From an uncultured Elusimicrobia bacterium (GTDB taxonomy: Bacteria; Elusimicrobiota; Endomicrobiia; Endomicrobiales; Endomicrobiaceae): a DNA stretch of 14,538 nucleotides. Position numbers and translations under genes: made by a program. The stretch is taken from the NCBI GenBank assembly GCA_937916125.1, contig CALGGE010000019.1:1-14538 (forward strand). Direction: 5' to 3'. Under the pieces are notes generated by a model. That model saw only the letters and a program-made list of their open reading frames with translations. It searched no databases and was not told the origin of the DNA. Below are positions 1 through 5,727 of the stretch, piece after piece (within the stretch, counting starts at the first letter, position 1; the number at the start of each line of letters is the position of its first letter).

Positions 1-177
1 AATTTGGTAAATATCGTTATGGGAAGCTGGGATATTAAGTTGGAACAGTCCGACGGCAAAGATGAACTTTCCGTGTCTGTTGCCAAATCTTCGTTTGAAA
101 AGTGCGAAAGATGCTGGCGACATGTTCATGACATAAGTGACGGGCTTTGCGGCAGATGTGCCGACGCAATAAAGTAA
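1..177 (+). CDS. ileS: Isoleucyl-tRNA synthetase, C-terminal end (partial)
   Basis: Frame 1 is open from the first base to a TAA at 175-177 and gives 58 residues, the end of a longer protein. The segment carries two cysteine pairs, CERC about 35-38 and CGRC about 51-54, followed by a short tail and the stop. This paired-CxxC zinc knuckle, with CWR after the first pair, is the usual C-terminus of bacterial IleS, which charges tRNA-Ile in the cytoplasm; the zinc module is needed for aminoacylation in the bacterial type. Everything upstream (Rossmann core, editing domain, anticodon domain) lies outside the window, so the call rests on this knuckle alone. A strong terminator follows about 15 nt after the stop, so ileS ends its transcription unit here. 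In many bacteria lspA follows ileS directly; here lspA lies about 4 kb further on. Confidence 0.85.
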   Translation, partial: NLVNIVMGSWDIKLEQSDGKDELSVSVAKSSFEKCERCWRHVHDISDGLCGRCADAIK

Positions 178-191
178 TAAACAAATATAAA

Positions 192-236
192 CAAGAAAAA
201 AGAACCCGGAAAATTTTTCGGGTTCTTTTTTTCTTG
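192..236 (+). terminator. Rho-independent terminator after ileS
   Basis: A perfect core stem AAGAACCCG / CGGGTTCTT with a loop of about 10 nt (209-218) is flanked by an A-run on the left and a run of seven T (226-232) on the right. The arms can be extended to CAAG/CTTG with one bulge. The A-run/T-run symmetry means it could also act on the opposite strand. It lies just after the ileS stop and immediately before the tRNA genes. Confidence 0.9.
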
Positions 237-262
237 CATTTTTTTCGTTTTTTTTATATACT
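234..262 (+). promoter_or_regulatory. Candidate sigma-70 promoter for the tRNA-Cys/tRNA-Val unit
   Basis: TTGCAT (234-239) and TATACT (257-262) are separated by 17 bp, with a T-rich spacer. Transcription would start near 269, about 14 nt before tRNA-Cys. The -10 is 5/6 to consensus and the -35 matches mainly in its first three bases. The -35 overlaps the tail of the ileS terminator. This is inferred from spacing and position only. Confidence 0.5.
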
Positions 263-282
263 ACTCCGCAGTCCTTTGAAGT

Positions 283-356
283 GGTGCGATGCCCGAGTTG
301 GTTAAGGGGACGGTCTGCAAAACCGCCTTGCATCGGTTCGAATCCGATTCGCACCT
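283..356 (+). tRNA. tRNA-Cys (anticodon GCA)
   Basis: The acceptor stem GGTGCGA (283-289) pairs with TCGCACC (349-355), and the discriminator is T356. The anticodon loop CTGCAAA (315-321) puts T at position 33 and GCA at 34-36 (317-319), which reads Cys codons. The anticodon stem ACGGT/ACCGC has one A-C mismatch at the outer pair (27-43). The T arm is ATCGG-TTCGAAT-CCGAT. CCA is not encoded; a T-run follows directly. tRNA-Val begins 18 nt downstream, so the two are probably made as one precursor. Confidence 0.93.
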
Positions 357-374
357 TTTTTATTTTGTATTGTT

Positions 375-448
375 GCTCGGTTAGCTCAGTTGGTTAGAGT
401 GCTTCCTTGACATGGAAGAGGTCAGAGGTTCGAATCCTCTATCGAGCA
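375..448 (+). tRNA. tRNA-Val (anticodon GAC)
   Basis: The acceptor stem GCTCGGT (375-381) pairs with ATCGAGC (441-447), and the discriminator is A448. The anticodon stem CTTCC/GGAAG encloses the loop TTGACAT with GAC at 34-36, which reads GTC and GTT valine codons. The T arm AGAGG-TTCGAAT-CCTCT is perfect. The next three bases, CCA (449-451), could be an encoded 3' end or chance; the neighbouring tRNA-Cys and the tRNA-Glu at 4126 lack one. A repeat island starts about 15 nt downstream. Confidence 0.95.
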
Positions 449-462
449 CCAAAATTGTCTTC

Positions 463-627
463 GCCGTTCATTATACATTATACATTGTACATTGCAGTTG
501 TAGTTGCCGTTGAAACTTTTCAACTCTTCAACTCTTCAACTGTAGTTAGCAGTTGTCATTCTGAACGTAGTGAAGAATCTCGTCGTTGCCGTTCATTATA
601 CATTATACATTGTACATTATACATTAT
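463..627. repeat. Modular short-repeat island upstream of yajQ
   Basis: The island is made of distinct low-complexity modules. A 31-bp direct repeat occurs identically at 463-493 and 588-618; it starts GCCGTTCATTATACATTATA and ends in CATTGTACATT. Between the copies are a TNG-type stretch of GTTG/GTAGTT units (about 492-515), an 8-bp tandem CAACTCTT x2 plus CAACT (521-541), and an imperfect dyad element at 556-580 (TCATTCTGAACG followed by TAGTGAAGAATCT). I know the last type as a repeat dispersed in many unrelated bacterial genomes. Its chance ORFs give SERSEESR-like peptides. A 78-residue open frame crosses tRNA-Val and this island, but it looks like repeat translation rather than a gene. 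The island occupies nearly all the space between tRNA-Val and the yajQ ribosome binding site, so the yajQ promoter must lie in it or upstream of the tRNAs. Confidence 0.85.
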
Positions 628-645
628 AGATAGATTGGAGTAATC

Positions 646-1143
646 ATGGCAAATAATTTTTCGTTTGATATCGTATCCGAAGTTAATTTTATGGAAGTTG
701 ACAATGCCGTAAATCAGGCACAGAAAGAACTTGCTCAAAGATATGATTTTAAAGGTTCAAAATCATCTATAGACTATAATAAAAGTGATAAAAAAATCAC
801 ATTGATAGGCGATGACGAATTCAAATTAAAAGCTTTAACGGATATTATAGAGGGGAAATTCGCAAAAAGAGGTATTTCTCTTAAATGTATGGAGTTTAAA
901 ACTAAAGAACAGGCTTTTGAAGGAACTGTAAGACAGGTTATAGAGTTTGTCAGCGGTCTTCCGTCGGACAAAGCAAAAGAATTGACCAAGATGATTAATA
1001 ACGAAAAATTTAAAGTTAATACACAAATAGAAGGTTCGAAAATAAAAGTTTCGTCACCCAAAAAAGATGAACTTCAATCCGTTATTTCTTTTCTGAAAAA
1101 TGCCAATTTTTCACTGCCTTTACAGTTTACCAATTACCGCTAA
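646..1143 (+). CDS. yajQ: YajQ family nucleotide-binding protein (DUF520)
   Basis: The 165-residue product starts with the family's opening FSFDIVSEVNFMEVDNAV (about 5-22), followed by the RYDFKG block (about 32-37), and ends in the typical PLQFTNYR tail. Family members are small cytoplasmic proteins of about 160-165 residues with two ferredoxin-like domains. E. coli YajQ binds nucleotides and tRNA in vitro, and a Xanthomonas homologue was described as a cyclic-di-GMP effector; the role here is not known. The start is supported by GGAG at 637-640, five bases before the ATG. The gene stands alone between two repeat islands. A weak terminator-like hairpin begins at its stop codon. Confidence 0.95.
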   Translation: MANNFSFDIVSEVNFMEVDNAVNQAQKELAQRYDFKGSKSSIDYNKSDKKITLIGDDEFKLKALTDIIEGKFAKRGISLKCMEFKTKEQAFEGTVRQVIEFVSGLPSDKAKELTKMINNEKFKVNTQIEGSKIKVSSPKKDELQSVISFLKNANFSLPLQFTNYR

Positions 1144-1165
1144 AAATTGCCACATGCAATTTTTA
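1141..1165 (+). terminator. Weak terminator-like hairpin after yajQ
   Basis: AAAAATTGC (1142-1150) and GCAATTTTT (1156-1164) form a 9-bp perfect inverted repeat around a CACAT loop, extended by a T1141-A1165 pair. The stop codon of yajQ is in the left arm. The stem has only two G-C pairs, and the only T-run is inside the right arm, so termination would be weak. Confidence 0.5.
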
Positions 1166-1166
1166 G

Positions 1167-1310
1167 TAATGTATAATGTACAATGTACAATGTACATTGC
1201 CGTTGTAGTTGCCGTTGCCGTTCATTGTACATTATACATTATACATTGTACATTGCCGTTGTAGTTGCCGTTGCCGTTCATTGTACATTATACATCATAC
1301 ATTGTACATT
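1167..1310. repeat. Second repeat island: 56-bp tandem duplication with inverted arms
   Basis: Two tandem copies of a 56-bp unit lie at 1195-1250 and 1251-1306 and differ only at 1240 (T) versus 1296 (C). Each unit contains CATTGCCGTTGTAGTT, GCCGTTGCCGTT and CATTGTACATTATACATT blocks, the same modules as in the island before yajQ. The preceding segment carries the ATTATACATT motif in the opposite orientation: AATGTATAATGTACAATG at 1168-1185 is the exact reverse complement of 1223-1240 and matches the second copy (1279-1296) with one difference. RNA from here can fold into alternative long hairpins just upstream of the radical SAM gene. Confidence 0.88.
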
Positions 1311-1317
1311 AATAAAA

Positions 1318-1321
1318 GGGG
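1318..1321 (+). promoter_or_regulatory. Ribosome binding site deciding the radical SAM start
   Basis: GGGG, preceded by AAAA, lies five bases before the ATG at 1327. The reading frame stays open upstream to an ATG at 1183, but that part is translated repeat island (SLYIIHYTLYI-type peptide) and has no such site, so 1327 is the start. Confidence 0.75.
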
Positions 1322-1326
1322 TAAAA

Positions 1327-1929
1327 ATGGATTTTTCTTATAAGTATGCAGGCAACTTATATCTCAATATTACCAACAGATGCATGATGGCATGCCCTTA
1401 CTGCATAAAACATAAATGGGAAAATAAATTCAGAGGCAATTCTCTCAAGCTTGACAGAGAACCTTCCGTTGAAGAAGTTATCAAATCGATAGGCGATCCG
1501 TCGCAATACGGGGAAATAATTTTTTGCGGATACGGCGACGCACTTATAAGGCTACCCGAAGTGATAGAAATTTCCAAATGGCTGAAAAGTAAAAACGTCA
1601 GAGTAAGAATAAATACCGCAGGGCTTGCCAACAGATACCATAACAGAAATATCCTTCCCGAACTTGAAGGTTTGATAGATGTTATTTCCATAAGTCTTAA
1701 CGGGACAACACCCAAAGAACACAACGAAATTAACAGACCGATGTTCAAAGAAGAATCTTTTGACGAAATTATAAAATTTGCCGAGGCTGCGAAAGAATAT
1801 ATTCCGACGGTAGTTATAACTGCGGTGGAACTTCCGGGGCTTGACGTTTCTAAAGTTAAAGAAATAGCCAAATCCGCAGGAGTTCTTTTCCGTTCCCGCC
1901 CGTACCTTGATGAATATGAAAACAGTTGA
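1327..1929 (+). CDS. Radical SAM protein, TatD-linked type
   Basis: The product has 200 residues. The cluster motif C19-MMA-C23-PY-C26 (CX3CX2C), inside NITNRC-MMACPYCIKH, would bind the 4Fe-4S cluster that cleaves S-adenosylmethionine. CGYGDALIR at 67-75 is the counterpart of the GGE/SAM-binding strand, and SISLNG near 122-127 fits a later barrel strand. Small size and the N-T-N-R-C start match the family often found beside or fused to TatD nucleases; its reaction is not established. No tatD gene is in this window. The start at 1327 was chosen because of the GGGG site before it and because the upstream frame is pure repeat. The yfhO-like gene follows after 31 nt without a clear terminator, so the two may share a transcript. 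Confidence 0.85.
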   Translation: MDFSYKYAGNLYLNITNRCMMACPYCIKHKWENKFRGNSLKLDREPSVEEVIKSIGDPSQYGEIIFCGYGDALIRLPEVIEISKWLKSKNVRVRINTAGLANRYHNRNILPELEGLIDVISISLNGTTPKEHNEINRPMFKEESFDEIIKFAEAAKEYIPTVVITAVELPGLDVSKVKEIAKSAGVLFRSRPYLDEYENS

Positions 1930-1960
1930 ACCTTTTAATCGTTAAACTTTAACCTGAAAA

Positions 1961-4015
1961 ATGAAAAGATTTATCAATAAACTTACCAACTTTCATATTG
2001 CTTTAATTCTTTTATTTGTAATTCTTGCCGCTCATATTGATGTTGTCCTTTATTCTTCGGGACAATATTTATCTTCTCTTAATTACGGGGATTTAAACTA
2101 TTATATAAATATAAGGTTATTTGCTTTTTCCGGTTTGTTTTATCCGTTAAATATTATTTATTATTTTATTCCCGTATCCAAAGCGATTAATTTTTCATTT
2201 TTGATTCACTTTTTTGTATTGTCTTTTTCGTCTTTCTTATGGGTAAATAATAAAATAAGAGATAAATTTATATCTCTTGCGGTTGCAATAGTTGCGGCTT
2301 TTCTGTCAAGCAGTTATCTGCATGCATGTGCGGCACATTTGTCCAATGTAAATACGTTTGTTTGGTTCCCTTTAGTATTGTATTTTTACGATAAATCTTT
2401 TACGGAAAAAACATATAAATATATTTTCCCGGTTTCCGTTATAATATGCCTGCAGATTTTTGCGGGTCATTGGCAATATGTTTATTATACGGCAATAACT
2501 TCTTTAATTTATGTTTTGGTTTTTTGCAGAAACAGATATACCGTTACGATAATTTTTTCGTCGTATTTAATATCTTTGTTTTTGGCGGCAGTTCAACTCT
2601 TACCGAGTCTTGATTTCTATTTTAACGGAGCAAGACAGCTGGGAGAAGAAAAAAAATATGCGTATTTTTCAAAATTAATGTATTCTGTTACCCTGTTGTT
2701 TCCTCAATATATAAGGTATATAAATGAAGCTTTTTGGGAAAATACCATTTATTTCGGAACGGTAAATTTATTTGTTATTATTTTGGCAATAACACATGCC
2801 TGCAACAAAAATATTTTAAAAACGTTTTGTGTTGTTTTGTTTTTATATTTTTTAAGTTTTAAATTTTTTTCCGATATTGCGGATAAAGTTATTCCTTTTT
2901 TTGGGTGGTTCAGAACTCCCGGGAAACTTTTATTTTTTGCAAATGTTTTAATCCTTCCCGTGCTTGCTTACGGAATAAAATATCTTTTATCCGAACGATT
3001 GAAAATCAACAAAATTTTTGCGGTATGCTGTTTGATAATTGCAACCGTTTCAATGCTTTTAAGTAAGGAAATTTCGGATTTTATTATAAATATGTTTAAT
3101 TATAAAAAAATAGAACCGATTGATAGATGCTTTATGTACAATTCCGTAATAATTTCGGGCGTGTTGCTGTTTTTATTCGCCGGATTGTCTTTGTTAAGAA
3201 AATATACAACGGCAAAAATTATTTTGATATTGATTATTGTATGCGAACCTGTAATAGTAATGAGAAGTTTTATCGATAAGTATGAATATGAAAATATGTT
3301 TTTTAATTTTTCTTTTTATAAAAAAGAAGCTTTCAATGAACAGACCAGATTTTTCTATAATATTAACTTGGATTTGATATCGGGGATAGAAAATTGTTCC
3401 GCGTCATATCCCGACGCCGTAAAAAATTATGTAGTTTTTATGGAACATTTAAGACATCAATTTAATATAAAAAATCTGTTGGGACTTTTAAAATGCAGTT
3501 ACATCGTTAACGGTCCGGCGGAACATATTTCTTCCGTGGAGAAAACAGATGTTGAAACTTTAAACAGATTGAATATAATGTACGACTATAAATTTGAAAC
3601 CGATAAAGAAAAAATTTACGATATGATATCGGACGAAAATTTTAATATATTTGATACGGTTATTTTGGAGAAAGAGCCTGCTTTTGCCGTACGGGGAAAA
3701 GGCAACGGAATGATCAAACCGATATATTTTGACGAAACTTCCATAGCTTTTGAATGTATTGTCGATAAGCCCGCGATTATTTTATATACCGATAATTTCA
3801 CCGTAGGCTGGCGTGCATACGAAATTGATAATCCCGAGATAAAATATGAAGTTATATGTGCGGACTATATTTACAAAGCAATTTCGATTGATAAAGGTTA
3901 TCACAGAATAAAAATAGAGTACAACCCCGTGTCATTTATGACAGGAAAACTGATATCGGTATTTTCTTGGCTGATTTTCCTGTTTTCCTGGCTCATTTCC
4001 CGTAAATCCCGTTAA
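1961..4015 (+). CDS. YfhO-like multi-spanning membrane protein
   Basis: The product has 684 residues. Roughly the first 430 are a chain of hydrophobic segments (I estimate 11-13 membrane helices, the first at about 12-31). A polar domain at about 440-655 and one last hydrophobic segment near 660-680 follow. Marks of the YfhO family (GT-C-like fold) are the H-N-WFPL segment (126-138), AGHWQY (168-173), QLLPSLDFY (212-220), and the C-terminal block YTDNFTVGWRAYEI and ADYIYKAISI before a YNP-SF-G motif. Members in Gram-positives help glycosylate lipoteichoic acid; others sit in surface-glycan settings, and the substrate here cannot be told. The start is the first ATG; no good Shine-Dalgarno site precedes it. 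Base use is more AT-rich than in the flanking genes, as expected for a membrane protein. Confidence 0.8.
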   Translation: MKRFINKLTNFHIALILLFVILAAHIDVVLYSSGQYLSSLNYGDLNYYINIRLFAFSGLFYPLNIIYYFIPVSKAINFSFLIHFFVLSFSSFLWVNNKIRDKFISLAVAIVAAFLSSSYLHACAAHLSNVNTFVWFPLVLYFYDKSFTEKTYKYIFPVSVIICLQIFAGHWQYVYYTAITSLIYVLVFCRNRYTVTIIFSSYLISLFLAAVQLLPSLDFYFNGARQLGEEKKYAYFSKLMYSVTLLFPQYIRYINEAFWENTIYFGTVNLFVIILAITHACNKNILKTFCVVLFLYFLSFKFFSDIADKVIPFFGWFRTPGKLLFFANVLILPVLAYGIKYLLSERLKINKIFAVCCLIIATVSMLLSKEISDFIINMFNYKKIEPIDRCFMYNSVIISGVLLFLFAGLSLLRKYTTAKIILILIIVCEPVIVMRSFIDKYEYENMFFNFSFYKKEAFNEQTRFFYNINLDLISGIENCSASYPDAVKNYVVFMEHLRHQFNIKNLLGLLKCSYIVNGPAEHISSVEKTDVETLNRLNIMYDYKFETDKEKIYDMISDENFNIFDTVILEKEPAFAVRGKGNGMIKPIYFDETSIAFECIVDKPAIILYTDNFTVGWRAYEIDNPEIKYEVICADYIYKAISIDKGYHRIKIEYNPVSFMTGKLISVFSWLIFLFSWLISRKSR

Positions 4016-4050
4016 AAACCTCTAAATTTATTTTAACCTAAACAAAAAAT

Positions 4051-4079
4051 TTGCTTAAGAAAAATTTTTTTGATATAAT
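4051..4079 (+). promoter_or_regulatory. Near-consensus sigma-70 promoter for tRNA-Glu and the lspA operon
   Basis: TTGCTT (4051-4056) and a perfect TATAAT (4074-4079) are exactly 17 bp apart, with an A-tract followed by a T-tract in the spacer. Initiation would be near 4086, about 40 nt before tRNA-Glu. It is the only clear promoter between yfhO and hisC, so it probably drives tRNA-Glu together with lspA, pheA and the aminotransferase gene. Confidence 0.75.
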
Positions 4080-4125
4080 AGCAGGATAAATTATAATTTT
4101 TTATACGGTACGTTATTTAATTTTT

Positions 4126-4199
4126 GCTGCCATCGTCTAGCGGTCAAGGACATCGCCCTCTCAAGGCGGAGATCACGGGTTCAAATCCCGTTGGCAGCG
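4126..4199 (+). tRNA. tRNA-Glu (anticodon CTC)
   Basis: The acceptor stem GCTGCCA (4126-4132) pairs with TGGCAGC (4192-4198), and the discriminator is G4199. The D stem is GTCT/GGAC. The anticodon stem TCGCC/GGCGG encloses CTCTCAA, giving CTC at 34-36, which reads GAG. The T arm ACGGG-TTCAAAT-CCCGT is perfect. CCA is not encoded. The lspA start codon lies only 8 nt beyond the discriminator, and no terminator intervenes. Confidence 0.95.
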
Positions 4200-4207
4200 T
4201 TTAAACA

Positions 4208-4669
4208 ATGAAAAAATATTTATATTTTATCCTGCCGGTCATTTATATATTTTTGGATCAAGCAACAAAGTTCTTAGTTACGAAAAATATTCCGTACGGT
4301 TCTTTTATAAAAATCAATGATTGTCTCAGTATCGTAAACGTCAGTAATACCGGAACTGCTTTTAGTATGTTTCAAAATAACAATTTGATTTTTATATTTA
4401 TTATATCGGCGATAATTGTATATTTGTTGTTTTTTATTTTTAAAAACAGAACAGAACTTACAAATTTGCAAATGCATTGTTTGTTGCTGATATTGTCGGG
4501 CGGAGTCGGAAATTTAACGGACAGAATATTCAGAGGTGCGGTAGTCGATTTTATAGACGCGGGTTATAAAGAAGTTTACAGATGGCCGTCTTTTAATGTT
4601 GCGGATTCGTGTGTGTGTATAGGAGTGTTTTTATTTATAATATTTTGTTTGAGGAAAAATAATGACTGA
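4208..4669 (+). CDS. lspA: Lipoprotein signal peptidase (signal peptidase II)
   Basis: The product has 153 residues, close to the family norm, with four hydrophobic segments (about 4-16, 60-78, 88-99, 134-148). LspA cleaves the signal peptide of diacylglyceryl-modified prolipoproteins in the inner membrane. Visible motifs are D17-Q near the end of the first helix, the NTGTAFS block (47-53), GGVGNLTDRIFRG (98-110), VVDFID (112-117) and FNVADS (129-134). By alignment to the family the catalytic aspartates should be D114 and D133. No Shine-Dalgarno site precedes the ATG, because the upstream bases belong to tRNA-Glu; processing of the tRNA would leave an mRNA with an 8-nt leader. The gene overlaps pheA by 8 nt, which suggests translational coupling. 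Confidence 0.96.
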   Translation: MKKYLYFILPVIYIFLDQATKFLVTKNIPYGSFIKINDCLSIVNVSNTGTAFSMFQNNNLIFIFIISAIIVYLLFFIFKNRTELTNLQMHCLLLILSGGVGNLTDRIFRGAVVDFIDAGYKEVYRWPSFNVADSCVCIGVFLFIIFCLRKNND

Positions 4670-5726
4670 TAAACTTATTGATTGTCGTAAGAATATAGAC
4701 TACATAGACGAAAAAATTTTAGAACTTCTTAACGTAAGAGCGAAGTTCGCCATAAAAATCGGAAAGCTTAAAGAAAATGCCGATACGGTTTATGTTCCTT
4801 CGAGAGAAACCGAAGTAATAAATAAACTTATAAAAACCAATAAAGGTCCTTTGACAAGACAGGATATCGTTGCTATTTACAGGGAAATTATAAGTACCTG
4901 CAGAGGATTGGAACAGAAATTAAAAGTTTCGTATTTAGGACCTCAGGCAACATTCTGCTATCAGGCGGGTTTGAAGCTTTTCGGTTCGGGCGTAAAACTT
5001 ATTCCGGCAAAAAGAATTTCCGATGTTATTGAAGAAGCCGAAAAACAGAGAGTTGATTTTGCCGTTGTACCGATAGAAAATTCAAATGAAGGTTCTGTTA
5101 ATACAACGCTTGACGAACTTGTAGATACGAATTTGAAAGTTGTAAACGAAATAGTTTTAAGAGTATCTCATTGTCTTTTATCAAAAACAAAGTTTGAAAA
5201 TATCAGAACAATTTATTCCCATCCGCAGGCTCTTGCCCAGTGCAGTACGTGGCTTCATAACAATCTTCCCAATGCGGAGCTTTTCCCGGTAAATTCTACC
5301 GCACAGGCCGCACAGATGGCGTCGAAAAACAGTAAATCCGCCGCAATTTCATCCGAAACGGCCGCAAATTTATACAAGTTGAATGTTCTTGCGAAATCCA
5401 TCGAGGACAGCAGGGATAATTGGACGAGATTTTTCGTTTTGGGAAATGAGTTCTCGGGAAAAACGGGAAAAGATAAAACAAGTATAATTCTTACCATAAA
5501 TGACAGAGTCGGTACGTTGTATAACATCCTTTCTCAGTTCAGCAATAATAAAATCAATTTGACCAAGATTGAGTCCAGACCGACCAAGAAAAAAGTTTGG
5601 CAATATGTTTTCTTCGTTGATTTCGACGGACATATTGAAGATAAGAAAGTTAAAGATACATTGGAAAAAATAAAAGATAATTGCGTATTTTTAAAAGTGT
5701 TGGGATCTTATCCTAAAGGAGAATAA
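4662..5726 (+). CDS. pheA: Bifunctional chorismate mutase/prephenate dehydratase (P-protein)
   Basis: The product has 354 residues in three domains. An AroQ-type chorismate mutase (about 1-86; RKNIDYIDEKILELLNVR) turns chorismate into prephenate. A prephenate dehydratase (about 88-265) makes phenylpyruvate; it shows YLGPQATF, VVPIENSNEG, SHPQALAQC and the NWTRFFVLG motif (TRF, needed for dehydratase activity in the family). A C-terminal ACT domain (about 273-350) has GTLYNIL and IESRP, the phenylalanine-binding site for feedback inhibition. Its start overlaps lspA by 8 nt, with a GAGG site upstream inside lspA. The aminotransferase follows after one base and can complete phenylalanine synthesis. 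Confidence 0.96.
   Translation: MTDKLIDCRKNIDYIDEKILELLNVRAKFAIKIGKLKENADTVYVPSRETEVINKLIKTNKGPLTRQDIVAIYREIISTCRGLEQKLKVSYLGPQATFCYQAGLKLFGSGVKLIPAKRISDVIEEAEKQRVDFAVVPIENSNEGSVNTTLDELVDTNLKVVNEIVLRVSHCLLSKTKFENIRTIYSHPQALAQCSTWLHNNLPNAELFPVNSTAQAAQMASKNSKSAAISSETAANLYKLNVLAKSIEDSRDNWTRFFVLGNEFSGKTGKDKTSIILTINDRVGTLYNILSQFSNNKINLTKIESRPTKKKVWQYVFFVDFDGHIEDKKVKDTLEKIKDNCVFLKVLGSYPKGE
5715..5721 (+). promoter_or_regulatory. Shine-Dalgarno site for the aminotransferase gene inside the end of pheA
   Basis: AAAGGAG sits inside the last codons of pheA, six bases before the ATG at 5728. It is the strongest ribosome binding site in the window, and it fixes the start one base after the pheA stop. 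Confidence 0.85.
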
Positions 5727-5727
5727 A

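Noticed and set aside
407..643. 78-residue open frame crossing tRNA-Val and the first repeat island
   Set aside because: It starts inside a tRNA gene, has no ribosome site, and its sequence is the translation of repeat modules (SERSEESR, LYIIHYTLYI).
1195..1306. CRISPR-like array
   Set aside because: Two directly abutting 56-bp copies with no unique spacers and internal low complexity; no cas genes in the window.
1183..1326. N-terminal extension of the radical SAM protein
   Set aside because: It is encoded wholly by the 56-bp repeats; a GGGG ribosome site lies before the ATG at 1327, and the protein from there begins as expected for the family.
4016..4050. Terminator after the yfhO-like gene
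   Set aside because: No inverted repeat followed by a T-run could be found; the T-tract at 4065-4071 belongs to the promoter spacer.
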